Positions 55,568-64,000 of a DNA stretch of 64,000 nucleotides are shown here, one piece after another. This DNA is from Candidatus Dechloromonas phosphorivorans (GTDB lineage Bacteria; Pseudomonadota; Gammaproteobacteria; Burkholderiales; Rhodocyclaceae), in contig JADKIP010000014.1 in NCBI GenBank assembly GCA_016721185.1, forward strand, positions 558,001 through 622,000, written 5' to 3'. The first letter of the stretch is position 1; every line of letters starts with the position of its first letter. The position numbers and the translations under genes were made by a program. The notes beneath the pieces are model-generated. The model had not been told where the DNA came from, did no database searches, and saw only the letters and a list, made by a program, of their open reading frames with translations.

Positions 55568-56506
55568 TTAGCGGCCCAGTTTTTGATGAATCTGCGGCAG
55601 TGCAGCCAGCGCGGCGCGCTCACCTTCGAGCATCGCATCGTGGCGGGCGGTGAAATCCCAGGATTTGACGTAGGGTAGTTTTGGCCGGATGACGATATCG
55701 GCGCCGCGCAGTTCATTGGCGCCAATGGCACCGCCCATGATGGTCGTGGTTTGCCAGATGACGGCGGTCAGGCTGTCAATCGGCTGGCCTTCAGGGCGTG
55801 CCGAGATGTCGACGGCGATGACGAAATCCGCCCCCATGTCACGTGCCGCCTGCACCGGAATCGGGCTGCTCAAGCCGCCATCGACATAAGTTTTGCCGCG
55901 GAACTGGGTCGGCTGGAAAACGCCGGGGACAGCGGCCGAAGCGCGTACCGCCAGACCGCTGTCGCCGCTGCGGAAAACGACGCGTTCGCCGCTGTTCAGG
56001 TCGGTGGCGACGGCGGCGAAAGGCTTGTTCAGCTTTTCAATCGGCCGCTTGTTCAGGTGTTGGTTGATGAAGTCCTGCAAAGCTTCACCTTTGAGAAAGC
56101 CGCGTCCGCCCAGCGTCCAGTCGGCAAAAAGTTTTTCGTCGAGCTGCTGGGCAATTTTCTGCATGGCGAAAGCGTCGTGGCCGGCGGCGTAGAGCGAACC
56201 GACGACTGCGCCGGCGCTGGTGCCGACCACGTAATCCGCCACGATGCCTTGGGATTCGAGCATCTTGATGACGCCGATATGGGCAAAGCCGCGCGCCGCA
56301 CCGCCGCCGAGGGCAAGGCCGATTTTCGGCTTGTGGAGCGCAAGCTGCGCCGGTTTGGGCTTTTCCGCTGGCAGGCTTGAGCAACCCGCGAGTGTGAACA
56401 GTGTCGCGCCCAGCAGTCGGCGGCGGGTTGCTGATGGCTTGGTCTGAACGGATTCAGCGCAGCCGGAAAGCATGCGGATGGCGGTATTGAGTTTTGATGA
56501 GGTCAT
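55568..56506 (-). CDS. patatin-like phospholipase lipoprotein (RssA/NTE type)
   Basis: 312 aa. Lipobox in RRRLLGATLFTLAGCSSLPA, so probably lipid-anchored. Oxyanion loop LALGGGAARGFAHIG, nucleophile Ser in YVVGTSAGAVVGSLYA, catalytic Asp in YVDGGLSSPIPV: the Ser-Asp dyad of patatin hydrolases is complete. Degrades phospholipids or lysophospholipids in the envelope (family knowledge). A twin-Arg start is suggested by TRRRLLG but not certain. Confidence 0.88.
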   Translation of the reverse strand: MTSSKLNTAIRMLSGCAESVQTKPSATRRRLLGATLFTLAGCSSLPAEKPKPAQLALHKPKIGLALGGGAARGFAHIGVIKMLESQGIVADYVVGTSAGAVVGSLYAAGHDAFAMQKIAQQLDEKLFADWTLGGRGFLKGEALQDFINQHLNKRPIEKLNKPFAAVATDLNSGERVVFRSGDSGLAVRASAAVPGVFQPTQFRGKTYVDGGLSSPIPVQAARDMGADFVIAVDISARPEGQPIDSLTAVIWQTTTIMGGAIGANELRGADIVIRPKLPYVKSWDFTARHDAMLEGERAALAALPQIHQKLGR

Positions 56507-56554
56507 TCGGATCGACGAAACTGGCGGGTTACACTCATCGGCACGGGCGGTTGG

Positions 56555-57067
56555 CTAATGTCGTGTGGTGAGGAATTTTAGTAGAAACCATACGCTGGAA
56601 AGAATCAGCATGATGCTGAACAGGCCGGCTAATGCCCATTTGATGGCCGAGCAGCTGCCTGAAAAGGGAATGATCCAGGTGCCTGCTGAGTGTTCCTGGG
56701 CCAGCAGATAGAGATGGCAGCTGTTTTCGATGAGATCGAAGCCGCCAGCCACGGGCAGCATGAGGCAGAAAAAGCGGCGGGCTTTGGGCGAGAAAGGTGC
56801 GAACAACGGGGTGCGATTGACTGTGAGGACGCCAAGCGTGCCGTAAATGAAGGGGTGCAGCATGTCGAAGGGCATGTGCGCCCGATACAGCGCAACACCG
56901 CTTGGCCCCCAAGCGTCGATGATGGACCAGAAGGATGTGGAGCTGAAGGTGAGTTGAAAGGCAAGCACGTCCGGTTTGAGCGGCAGCGTCATCAGTGCGA
57001 TATTTGCCTGCGAAACCACATAAAGCAGGCTGCAAAAGAGCACGATCCAGTGGTCGCGCCTGCTCAT
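56555..57067 (-). CDS. conserved membrane protein of unknown function
   Basis: 170 aa, four TM helices: IVLFCSLLYVVSQANIAL, MLHPFIYGTLGVLTV, FFCLMLPVAGGFDLIEN, IKWALAGLFSIMLILSSVWF. A Cys/His-containing segment (ENSCHLYLLAQEHSAG) faces one side. Starts 12 nt after the parE stop and probably belongs to its transcript. No assigned family. Confidence 0.75.
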   Translation of the reverse strand: MSRRDHWIVLFCSLLYVVSQANIALMTLPLKPDVLAFQLTFSSTSFWSIIDAWGPSGVALYRAHMPFDMLHPFIYGTLGVLTVNRTPLFAPFSPKARRFFCLMLPVAGGFDLIENSCHLYLLAQEHSAGTWIIPFSGSCSAIKWALAGLFSIMLILSSVWFLLKFLTTRH

Positions 57068-57079
57068 GGGCTGGCTTGG

Positions 57080-59029
57080 TCAAACATCGGCCTCAACCAG
57101 TCCGCCGTCCTTCTCCATCCAGGCCCGCCGTCCAGCTGCTTCGCCCTTGCCCATCAGCAGCGTGAAGGTGGTGGCCATTTCGACAATCATTTCACGGGAT
57201 GCGGTAAAGGGCACCAGCCGACGGGTGTCGGGGCATAGCGTGGTTTCCCAGAGCTGGTCCGGGTTCATTTCGCCGAGGCCCTTGAAGCGCGAGACGGTGA
57301 TTTTGTTTTCCGAAACACCTTCGTCGGCCAGCTTGGTCAGTGTTTGCTGCTTTTCGGCTTCGTCGAGGCAATAGATCTTGCGGGTGTGGCCACGGGCTTC
57401 GACATCGACGCGGAACAGTGGCGGCTGGGCGACGTGGATGTGGCCGCGCTGGATCAGCGCCGGGAAGTGCTTGAGAAACAGCGTGAATAGCAGCACCTGA
57501 ATGTGGCTGCCGTCCACGTCGGCGTCGGACATGACGATGATGCGGCCGTAGCGCAGGCCGCTGACGTCGACCGTGTCGATCTGCTCGATACCATGCGGAT
57601 CGACGCCGACGGCCACCGAAATGTCGTGCACTTCGTTGTTCTTGAAGAGCTGGTCGCGGTCGACTTCCCATGTGTTCAAAACTTTGCCGCGCAAAGGCAG
57701 CACGGCCTGGGTTTCCTTGTCACGGCCCTGCTTGGCGGAACCGCCGGCGGAGTCGCCCTCAACGAGAAAAATCTCGTTGCGGCTGAGGTCTTCCGATTCA
57801 CAGTCGGTCAGTTTGCCGGGCAGGGTGGCGATACCGGAGGATTTTTTCTTTTCTACTTTCTGGGTGGATTTCATCCGGTTCTGCGCTGCCTTGACGGCCA
57901 GTTCGGCAATCTTCTTGCCATACTCGGCATGGCTGTTCAGCCACAGCTCGAACGGGTCGCGGACCATTTGCGAGACTAGTTTGTAAGTGTCGCGGCTGGT
58001 CAGTTTTTCCTTGGTCTGGCCCTGGAACTGCGGGTCGAGCACCTTGGCCGAGAGCAGGTAAGTCATCCGGCCGCAAACGTCTTCCTGCGCCAGTTTGACC
58101 TTGGCGGGCAGGATGGCGTGGTGGTCGGCAAAGGTTTTGATCGCTTCGAAGACGCCGGCTTTCAGTCCGGCCTCGTGCGTGCCGCCGTCCAGCGTCGGGA
58201 TCAGATTGACGTAGGATTCCGGCTTGCCGCCGCCTTCCTCGAACCAGGCCAGCGCCCAGGTGGCGCCTTCGCCGACGGCGAAACCGTTGGCCGTTTCGAC
58301 AAATTTTTCGCTGACGAAAATCGGCACGATCGGCTCGCCGACCATCATTTCGGCCAGATAATCGGCCATGCCGTTCTGGTAGCACCAGGTCTTCTTCGGA
58401 AATCCTTCAATTTCGAGGTCGACCGTAACATTCGGCATCAGCACGGCTTTCGAGCGCAGAAGATGCTCCAGTTGCGCCAGATTGACCTTCGGCGAGTCGA
58501 AATACTTGGGGTTGGGCTGGATGCGGACGGTGGTGCCGGTATTGCGCTGGCCGCAGTCGCCGATCCGGGTCAGCGGCTCGGTGACAAAACCATCGCCAAA
58601 GGCAATCCGGTAAATGCCGCCGCCGCGCTTGATTTCGACTTCCAGCCGCGTCGACAGCGCATTGGTCACCGAAACGCCGACGCCGTGCAAACCGCCGGAA
58701 AAACGGTAGGCGTTGCCGGCGTCCTTCTTGTTGAACTTGCCGCCAGCGTGCAGCTTGCAGAAGACCAGTTCGACCGCTGGCCGGCCTTCTTCCGGGTGCA
58801 TTTCGACCGGAATGCCGCGGCCGTTGTCGGTCACTTCAATAACCCCGTCAGCCCGCACCAGTACCGCGATTTTCTTCGTGTAGCCGGCCAGCGCCTCGTC
58901 GGCGGCGTTGTCGATGACTTCCTGGACAATGTGGGTCGGGCAGGTCGTCCGGGTGTACATGCCCGGGCGTTCCTTGACGGGTTCAAGGTCTTTCAGGACG
59001 CGGATGGAGGAGGCGGAGTAGTCAGTCAT
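57080..59029 (-). CDS. parE: DNA topoisomerase IV subunit B
   Basis: 649 aa from ATG 59029. GHKL ATPase: VIDNAADEALAGY, DNGRGIPVEMHPEEG, GGLHGVGVSVTNAL; transducer; TOPRIM with FLVEGDSAGGSAKQGRD (EGDSAGG) and MSDADVDGSHIQVLLFTLF (DxD); C-terminal FKGLGEMNPDQLWETT with PGRRP-type loop. Length and PMYTR-like start (PGMYTRTTCPTHIVQEVIDN) fit ParE rather than GyrB (no 170-aa insert). Decatenates chromosomes with ParC, which is not in the window. Confidence 0.95.
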   Translation of the reverse strand: MTDYSASSIRVLKDLEPVKERPGMYTRTTCPTHIVQEVIDNAADEALAGYTKKIAVLVRADGVIEVTDNGRGIPVEMHPEEGRPAVELVFCKLHAGGKFNKKDAGNAYRFSGGLHGVGVSVTNALSTRLEVEIKRGGGIYRIAFGDGFVTEPLTRIGDCGQRNTGTTVRIQPNPKYFDSPKVNLAQLEHLLRSKAVLMPNVTVDLEIEGFPKKTWCYQNGMADYLAEMMVGEPIVPIFVSEKFVETANGFAVGEGATWALAWFEEGGGKPESYVNLIPTLDGGTHEAGLKAGVFEAIKTFADHHAILPAKVKLAQEDVCGRMTYLLSAKVLDPQFQGQTKEKLTSRDTYKLVSQMVRDPFELWLNSHAEYGKKIAELAVKAAQNRMKSTQKVEKKKSSGIATLPGKLTDCESEDLSRNEIFLVEGDSAGGSAKQGRDKETQAVLPLRGKVLNTWEVDRDQLFKNNEVHDISVAVGVDPHGIEQIDTVDVSGLRYGRIIVMSDADVDGSHIQVLLFTLFLKHFPALIQRGHIHVAQPPLFRVDVEARGHTRKIYCLDEAEKQQTLTKLADEGVSENKITVSRFKGLGEMNPDQLWETTLCPDTRRLVPFTASREMIVEMATTFTLLMGKGEAAGRRAWMEKDGGLVEADV

Positions 59030-59056
59030 GCGCTTTGAATTTGGGGAAAATTTGAG

Positions 59057-59069
59057 GTTGACCGTGGCA
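59057..59069 (+). repeat. dispersed motif, copy 12 (intergenic, two mismatches)
   Basis: GTTGACCGTGGCA preceded by AAAATTTGAG, just upstream of parE. Confidence 0.45.
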
Positions 59070-59167
59070 TTCGGCAACGGCGGATTCTAACGGTTTCCGG
59101 GCGATACGTAGTGCAAAGGCTTATGGCATACTGATCAATCGGCTTATCGACCAAAGAGGAAATCGTC

Positions 59168-59374
59168 ATGACTCAGGATGAATCGCAGGCGCATTCAGCC
59201 CTGTCTTCGGCGTCTTCCCGTGGTGCTGATCGCCGGTTTTGTACTCAGCTTGCACCCCCCCCCTACAGCACTGCCAACGGCACCGTGCTAAATGATCGCC
59301 GGGTTTACCTTGATCGACGCGCTTCATGGGTCAATGATTTCTTCATGGATATTAGCGAGCGCGAACAGCGCTGA
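59168..59374 (+). CDS. small hydrophilic protein
   Basis: 68 aa, AAAGAGGAAATC before the ATG. Basic and low-hydrophobicity; the end reads RRVYLDRRASWVNDFFMDIS EREQR. The TQDESQAHSALSSASSRGA start is probably disordered. No family named. An IS5 element sits 28 nt behind it and may have separated it from downstream sequence. Confidence 0.5.
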   Translation: MTQDESQAHSALSSASSRGADRRFCTQLAPPPYSTANGTVLNDRRVYLDRRASWVNDFFMDISEREQR

Positions 59375-59402
59375 TCCATCAATGGCAGCCTTCGCCGCTT
59401 AG

Positions 59403-60587
59403 GGAAACACTGATCAATGCAAGCTGAAGCATTGATCGGTGGAGATTTTGGCGAAAAATTGTCGATTTTCATCTGAAACGGTCGAAACTGGCCTATTTAC
59501 AGGCTATTTCTCACCGTTAAGACGCAATTTGGCTGTCAGCACCCAATAACAAGCGGCGGGCCAGCACCAGATTGGTCAGGGCAAATAGCGAAAAGAGCTG
59601 AGCCGTGTTTTTGGCCAGGCCTTTGTAACGGGTCTTGCGGTACTTGAATATGTCTTTCACGACATGAAAAGGGTGTTCGACTTTGGCTCGAATACGGGCC
59701 TTGGCGTATTCGAGTTGTGCGACCAGTCGGCCCAGTTCGGTGCCGTCCAGCAGTTTACGTTTGCTGGGCTTCATGGCGACGTGCCATACCACCGTCGCCT
59801 CCTGACTTTCTTCCCGTTTTTCAATGCCTTGATAGCCGGCATCGCCAAATGCCGCTTCCTCTGCACCGTGCAGTAGCGCTTGGGCCTGCGTCACATCGCT
59901 GATATTACCTGCGGTGCCGATGACGGTGTGCACCAGTCCAGAGTGAGTATCCACGCCAATGTGCGCTTTCATGCCGAAGTGCCACTGCTTGCCTTTCTTG
60001 CTTTGGTGCATTTCCGGGTCGCGCTTGCCGGACAGGTTCTTGGTCGATGGTGGGGCGGCGATTAGGGTCGCATCGACAATGGTGCCCTCACGAAGCAACA
60101 AGCCTTGCTCGGCCAGGTGGTGATTGATGGCGTTGAAGATGGATTCAGTGAGTTGGTGATGCTCGAGCAGGTGCCGAAAATTAAGCAGCGTGGTGGCGTC
60201 AGGGGCTGACTCACGCCCCAGATCAATCCCGACAAAGCGTCGGATGGCTTGGCTATCATAGAGGGCGTCTTCGATGCCTTCGTCCGAGAGACCGAAGCAT
60301 TGCTGGGCGATATACATCCGAAGCATTCGCATCAGACCAATCGGCTGACGGCCACGACCCCCACTGCTTGGGTAAAACGGGCGTACCGTTTTCTCGAGTA
60401 TCGCCCACGGCGTGACTGCTTCGATCTCGGCTAAAAACCGATCTCGTCGTGTCTGCTTTTTCTTCCGGCTGTATTCCAGTTCAGAAAAACTCGTTTGCAT
60501 TACCGCCTCTGCTTATTGACCTGACTAAGCGTATTTTCTCAAATCCCCTGGCTTCCGCCAGGTTGCCGGGAATAAATCAGTGCTTCC
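59403..60587 (-). mobile_element. IS5-family element, complete
   Basis: 1185 bp, terminal repeats beginning GGAAACACTGAT (left) and GGAAGCACTGAT (right, inverted), flanked by the 4-bp duplication TTAG at 59399-59402 and 60588-60591, which fits the YTAR target of IS5. Intact ends and transposase suggest recent insertion. Confidence 0.9.
59517..60500 (-). CDS. IS5-family transposase
   Basis: 327 aa, intact. N-terminal DUF772-type domain (RGRQPIGLMRMLRMYIAQQC; YDSQAIRRFVGIDLG), DDE core with IVDATLIAAPPSTKN (Asp), FGDAGYQGIEKRE (Asp) and ARIRAKVEHPFHVVKDIF (Glu). Confidence 0.93.
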   Translation of the reverse strand: MQTSFSELEYSRKKKQTRRDRFLAEIEAVTPWAILEKTVRPFYPSSGGRGRQPIGLMRMLRMYIAQQCFGLSDEGIEDALYDSQAIRRFVGIDLGRESAPDATTLLNFRHLLEHHQLTESIFNAINHHLAEQGLLLREGTIVDATLIAAPPSTKNLSGKRDPEMHQSKKGKQWHFGMKAHIGVDTHSGLVHTVIGTAGNISDVTQAQALLHGAEEAAFGDAGYQGIEKREESQEATVVWHVAMKPSKRKLLDGTELGRLVAQLEYAKARIRAKVEHPFHVVKDIFKYRKTRYKGLAKNTAQLFSLFALTNLVLARRLLLGADSQIAS

Positions 60588-60663
60588 TTAGGCGGGTTGG
60601 AATAGGACTGATCGGCGCCTTCTTCGTTAGAATCAAAGCCGTTCAAATAATTGGAATTCCCCG

Positions 60664-61587
60664 ATGGCCGGAGCCAGCCTGCTTGTCCTGATTGACGACA
60701 TCGCGTCAGTCCTCGATGACGTTGCCTTGATGACCAAGGTGGCAGCCAAAAAAACCGCGGGTGTGCTGGGTGACGATCTCGCCTTGAATGCCGAGCAGGT
60801 TTCCGGGGTGCGGGCCGAGCGCGAACTGCCGGTGGTCTGGGCGGTGGCTGTGGGCTCGCTGAAGAACAAGCTGATTCTTGTCCCCACGGCGCTGCTGATC
60901 AGCGCTTTCATTCCTTGGGCGGTGACGCCATTGTTGATGATTGGCGGCTTTTACCTTTGTCTGGAAGGCGTCGAAAAACTGGCGCACAAGTGGTTGCATG
61001 CGCCGGAAGAAGACGCTGCGCATCATGCTGAAGCGTTGGCGGCGCTGGCTGATGAAAATGTCGATATGGCGCTGTTCGAGGCCGACAAGATCAAGGGGGC
61101 CATTCGTACCGATTTCGTGTTGTCCGCAGAAATCATTGTGATTGCGCTGGGGACGGTGGCTGACCAGGCGTTCAGCTCGCAGGTCGCGGTGCTCGCCAGC
61201 ATTGGTTTGATCATGACGGTGGGCGTCTATGGCATCGTCGCCGGTATCGTCAAGATGGACGATATTGGTTTCTACCTGCTGAAAAAAGCCAATGCCACGG
61301 CACGCTTTATCGGCAAGGGTCTGGTGCTGGCGGCACCGAAATTGATGAAGGCTCTGACGGTGATTGGCACGGTGGCGATGTTCATGGTCGGCGGCGGTAT
61401 TTTGAGTCACGGTGTGCCGCTGCTGCATCACGGTATCGAGCAGATTGCTGAAATGGCCGGCATGCTGAGCGTTGTTGTCTCGCTTGGGCTGGACATTGTG
61501 GTTGGCCTGATCGGCGGCACGCTGGCGCTGCTGGTCGTGACGGGCACTGGCAAGCTGATCAAGCGGGTAAAAGGGGAAAAAGCATGA
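60664..61587 (+). CDS. DUF808 inner-membrane protein (YedI family)
   Basis: 307 aa. Start MAGASLLVLIDDIASVLDDV and VAAKKTAGVLGDDLALNAEQ are signatures of DUF808. Six or more TM helices (ILVPTALLISAFIPWAVTPL; AVLASIGLIMTVGVYGIVAG; LDIVVGLIGGTLALLVVTGT). Function unknown. 4-nt overlap with the next gene. Confidence 0.9.
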   Translation: MAGASLLVLIDDIASVLDDVALMTKVAAKKTAGVLGDDLALNAEQVSGVRAERELPVVWAVAVGSLKNKLILVPTALLISAFIPWAVTPLLMIGGFYLCLEGVEKLAHKWLHAPEEDAAHHAEALAALADENVDMALFEADKIKGAIRTDFVLSAEIIVIALGTVADQAFSSQVAVLASIGLIMTVGVYGIVAGIVKMDDIGFYLLKKANATARFIGKGLVLAAPKLMKALTVIGTVAMFMVGGGILSHGVPLLHHGIEQIAEMAGMLSVVVSLGLDIVVGLIGGTLALLVVTGTGKLIKRVKGEKA

Positions 61588-62633
61588 GCAAAGCGCTGCG
61601 TCTTTCCGAAAAATGGTTCCGTTTTGGTCTCTGGATCGTCGCGTTTATCTTCGCCAGTTTCCTGATCGGCTTGGGCGGTACGGTTGTCCAGAACCTGCCC
61701 AAGGTGGAGCAACGCTATACCCTGGAAGACTTCATCGACAAGCCAGCGGCGACGCTGACGCGCAGCGAGATCAAACTGACGCAGCAGACCCGGCAGACGG
61801 CGCAGGAAAGTCTGGATCAGGCCCGCTTGAAACACAATGCAGCGCGAGCCAATTCGGCGACGGCACGCGAAACCTTCAATAACTGGCTGGCGACCCGGCA
61901 CGCTACCCAACGCAGTGATCAAGATCCAGAACTGATTTCCCGCACACAGGAGCTGGATGAGCTGAAAATTACCGAGCGTCAGGCGCTGACCGGCGTTGAA
62001 GCCCAACAGCAAATCCTGCTCGATGCTCAACAGGCCGAAAGCCATGCCCAAAGCCGCTTGCGCGAGTTGGAGCAAGCCGCGTCAACCGAGCTGGTCAAAG
62101 CGCTGCGCAGCCAGGAGTTACGTGTTTTTGGCTATCGCCTGGCGCTGACCTTGCCGCTGCTTGGCGTCGCCGGCTGGCTTTTCGCCAAAAAACGTCAGAG
62201 CACTTACTGGCCGTTTGTCTGGGGCTTTATCTACTTCGCGCTGTTCGCCTTCTTTGTCGAACTGGTGCCGTATTTGCCAAGCTATGGCGGCTATGTGCGC
62301 TACGTCGTCGGTATCGTCATCACCGTGCTGATTGGGCGGCAGGCGATTGTCGGGCTGAATCGTTATCTGGAAAAACAGAAACTGGTCGAAGCCATGCCGG
62401 ATGTCGAGCGGCGGAAGGAACTGAGTTACGACACGGCGCTGGCACGTCTGGCCAAGAAGGTTTGCCCCGGTTGCGAACGACCGGTGGATCTAACCAATAC
62501 CGCGATCGATTATTGTCCACATTGCGGCATTTGCCTTTTTGATCGTTGCGGCCAGTGCAAGGAGCGGAAGAGCGCGTTTGCCCGTTTTTGCCATGCCTGT
62601 GGTTTGGTAGCGCGGGACAGTATTGCGGGTTGA
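61584..62633 (+). CDS. membrane protein with coiled coil and C-terminal double zinc ribbon
   Basis: 349 aa. TM helix at 12-33, a coiled-coil region at about 60-175 (Ala/Gln/Glu-rich, LDEL, QQQILLDAQQAESHAQSRLR), three more TM helices (LALTLPLLGVAGWLFA; FVWGFIYFALFAFFVELVPY; YVVGIVITVLIGRQAIVGL), and a zinc-ribbon end with CPGCERPV, YCPHCGICLFDRCGQCKERK and FCHACGLV. Translationally coupled to the DUF808 gene. The two probably work together in the membrane; role unknown. Confidence 0.85.
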   Translation: MSKALRLSEKWFRFGLWIVAFIFASFLIGLGGTVVQNLPKVEQRYTLEDFIDKPAATLTRSEIKLTQQTRQTAQESLDQARLKHNAARANSATARETFNNWLATRHATQRSDQDPELISRTQELDELKITERQALTGVEAQQQILLDAQQAESHAQSRLRELEQAASTELVKALRSQELRVFGYRLALTLPLLGVAGWLFAKKRQSTYWPFVWGFIYFALFAFFVELVPYLPSYGGYVRYVVGIVITVLIGRQAIVGLNRYLEKQKLVEAMPDVERRKELSYDTALARLAKKVCPGCERPVDLTNTAIDYCPHCGICLFDRCGQCKERKSAFARFCHACGLVARDSIAG

Positions 62634-62667
62634 TTTTGCCGCCAGGCAGGGTTTGACGTACCGCCGC

Positions 62668-62928
62668 TCAGTGAGGCGGTTGATCCTTTGTTGCAGTGAT
62701 TGCCAGTGCCTCAAGCTCAGCCTTCTCCAACGCCCGCTTTTTGGTGATGAAGCGAGTCAGTCGCCGAAACCATTCGGCTTCTGAGACGACATTTTCATGT
62801 ACGACAGGTAATCGCCGTTCCACAGATTGCCGGCGCTCGCGCCAGCCGTTGGGCGGCCCAAGTTCTTCGCCGCGCCGTTCGCGATGTTTTCGACGATTCG
62901 AGTGCTGATGTTCCGTGTGTTTTTTCAT
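62668..62928 (-). CDS. small arginine-rich protein
   Basis: 86 aa, start MKKHTEHQHSNRRKHRERRG, then PNGWRERRQSVERRLPVVHE and EAEWFRRLTRFITKKRALEK. Very basic and hydrophilic; resembles small conserved betaproteobacterial proteins with repeated ERR motifs. Convergent with the zinc-ribbon gene. Confidence 0.6.
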   Translation of the reverse strand: MKKHTEHQHSNRRKHRERRGEELGPPNGWRERRQSVERRLPVVHENVVSEAEWFRRLTRFITKKRALEKAELEALAITATKDQPPH

Positions 62929-63038
62929 TACAGTAAAAGCCCCGTCTTCATAAACACGACGTGCCGGTCAAATGGCGACCTTATTAGCGTACTTCGGGTG
63001 CATTCCGGATCAATACCAAAGATTGAGTATCACGCGGT

Positions 63039-63482
63039 TTACGCCCCGAGCAGGGTCACGACAATTTCCCGTTGATGGCCGTGCGTGCGGTGTTCGAACA
63101 GGTAAATGCCTTGCCAGGTGCCGAGCAGCAGCCGGCCATCGGCGAAGGGCACGGTTACCGAAGTGCCGGTGAGCAGCGAACGGGCGTGGGCTGCCATGTC
63201 GTCGTCACCCTCCTGATCATGCTGGTAAGCCGCGTCGGCATCCGGCGCCCAGCGTTGCAACAGGGTTTCGAGATCGCGCCGCACTGACGGGTCGGCGTTC
63301 TCGGTAATCGCCAGGCCGCAACTGGTGTGACGAATGAAAATATGGGCAATTCCGGCGTTGACCCTGGGGCCAGCTGTTGTTTCTATGGTCGCAGCATTCT
63401 TGACGATGCTCGAAATCCTGTCGCTGATCTCGACCGAACCCCGGCCGCGGGTGGCGATAGTCAGGCGATGTTGTTCGCTCAC
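63039..63482 (-). CDS. yjbQ: YjbQ/UPF0047 family protein
   Basis: 147 aa from GTG 63482; the frame is open upstream but reads as an antisense of the HNH gene. Landmarks: GPRVNAGIAHIFIRHTSCGL, ITENADPSVRRDLETLL, MAAHARSLLTGTSVTVPFAD, GTWQGIYLFEHRTHGHQREI. A small trimeric beta fold with conserved His residues; weak thiamin-phosphate-synthase-like activity is reported for the family. 10 nt downstream of yajD. Confidence 0.88.
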   Translation of the reverse strand: MSEQHRLTIATRGRGSVEISDRISSIVKNAATIETTAGPRVNAGIAHIFIRHTSCGLAITENADPSVRRDLETLLQRWAPDADAAYQHDQEGDDDMAAHARSLLTGTSVTVPFADGRLLLGTWQGIYLFEHRTHGHQREIVVTLLGA

Positions 63483-63492
63483 GGCGCGGCGC

Positions 63493-63855
63493 TCAGGGTT
63501 TCTTGAGCAAGCCTTGCAGCGCGGCGAACGGATTGTGCGTCGCACTGCCGCGGGCTGAACTGCTATCGGTATAACCGCGGTCGGCTTCGATCTGTTTCTG
63601 GTGTTCGTTGTCGTGGCAGTAAATACAGAGCAGTTCCCAGTTGCTGCCATCGTTCGGGTTGTTGTCGTGGTTGTGGTCACGGTGGTGTACCGTCAGTTCG
63701 CGTAGATTCACTTGGGAGAATTCACGCGTGCAACGGCCGCAGATCCACGGGTAAAGCTTCAGCGCCCGTTCGCGATAGCCTTCGGCGCGGGTGTCAGCGG
63801 CTTTGCGGGCATCGCTGACGACTTTATCCAGGCGGTTATGGTTGATGACTTTCAT
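63493..63855 (-). CDS. yajD: YajD-family HNH nuclease
   Basis: 120 aa, normal length. HNH core: YPWICGRCTREFSQVN, LTVHHRDHNHDNNPNDGSNW, LLCIYCHDNEHQ, with two Cys pairs for a structural zinc. Conserved in proteobacteria; natural role not established. The C-terminal part (HNPFAALQGLLKKP) matches YajD. Confidence 0.92.
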   Translation of the reverse strand: MKVINHNRLDKVVSDARKAADTRAEGYRERALKLYPWICGRCTREFSQVNLRELTVHHRDHNHDNNPNDGSNWELLCIYCHDNEHQKQIEADRGYTDSSSARGSATHNPFAALQGLLKKP

Positions 63856-63932
63856 GGTCGGCTCCTCGGTTTTTTCCGGATTTTACGCTGTAGCCCATAA
63901 AATTCGCTTTCCCCCATTTTGAATTTTTCCTC

Positions 63933-64000
63933 ATGCCGCGTATCAAGATCGACCTGCCCGAACGCTTCAGTTTTTCAACTGAAATTCCCATCTACATCAA
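63933..64000 (+). CDS. thioesterase-family protein, 5' end only
   Basis: ATG 63933; MPRIKIDLPERFSFSTEIPI YI, cut by the window edge. This start matches small 4-hydroxybenzoyl-CoA-thioesterase-like hotdog proteins. Divergent from yajD. Confidence 0.6.
   Translation, partial: MPRIKIDLPERFSFSTEIPIYI

Noticed and set aside
58427..58440. GTCGACCGTAACATTC in parE as another copy of the dispersed motif
   Set aside because: It lacks the GCAGCA half and is explained by coding sequence; matches only the first 9 bases.

Overview
The window looks like chromosome from a high-GC betaproteobacterium of the Rhodocyclales (Dechloromonas/Azonexus type). This is inferred from gene content: a phasin, a bacteriohemerythrin-linked histidine kinase, a czc-type RND pump, an SHP/diheme-cytochrome/cytochrome-b cluster, an Fpr/LysR pair and a YjbQ/YajD pair. 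No rRNA or other decisive marker is present.

Layout. 1-11.4 kb: small regulators, a hemerythrin-PAS-histidine kinase, a BNR-propeller/MoaD-like pair, a phasin, and a czcB-czcA-DUF3240-czcC heavy-metal efflux operon on the minus strand. 11.4-14.4 kb: a decay zone with a 36-codon stub of a short-chain dehydrogenase, a quinone-oxidoreductase-like gene cut by an ISAs1 transposase, and an IS3 remnant. 14.5-25.4 kb: ordinary chromosome (a 540-aa periplasmic protein plus a peptide-type ABC transporter, MltD, an MFS transporter, a divergent LysR/fpr pair). 25.5-37.4 kb: an 11.8-kb island inserted in a tRNA-Glu gene. It carries a complete RIT element (three overlapping tyrosine recombinases between perfect 34-bp inverted repeats), a WYL regulator divergent from an unknown gene, an IS1595 element split by an IS21 element, an unknown membrane protein and a broken integrase at the att site. 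37.4-38 kb: tRNA genes; the Asp-Glu-Ala cassette exists twice and the island splits one copy. 38-44.3 kb: gltX, a YkgJ-type protein, a Crp/Fnr regulator, then a pile-up of three damaged IS elements. 44.3-50.7 kb: a QseBC-like two-component system in one operon with SHP/diheme/b-type cytochromes, a frameshifted Na+/solute symporter, and tRNA-Ser. 50.8-52.6 kb: a phage tail fragment cut by an IS3 element. 52.6-64 kb: a radical SAM/B12 protein, a MNT-HEPN toxin-antitoxin pair, a patatin lipoprotein, parE, an intact IS5, and housekeeping or conserved genes.

Threads linking regions: (1) a 13-bp motif, GTYGACCGCAGCA, usually with a T-rich flank, occurs 12 times on both strands in genes and spacers, like a DNA-uptake-type dispersed word; (2) PmrA/QseB-type CTTAAG-N5-CTTAAG boxes lie upstream of both the cytochrome/two-component operon and the czc operon; (3) single-base indels, many in homopolymers, break several genes including the essential gltX, so some 'pseudogenes' here may be sequence errors.
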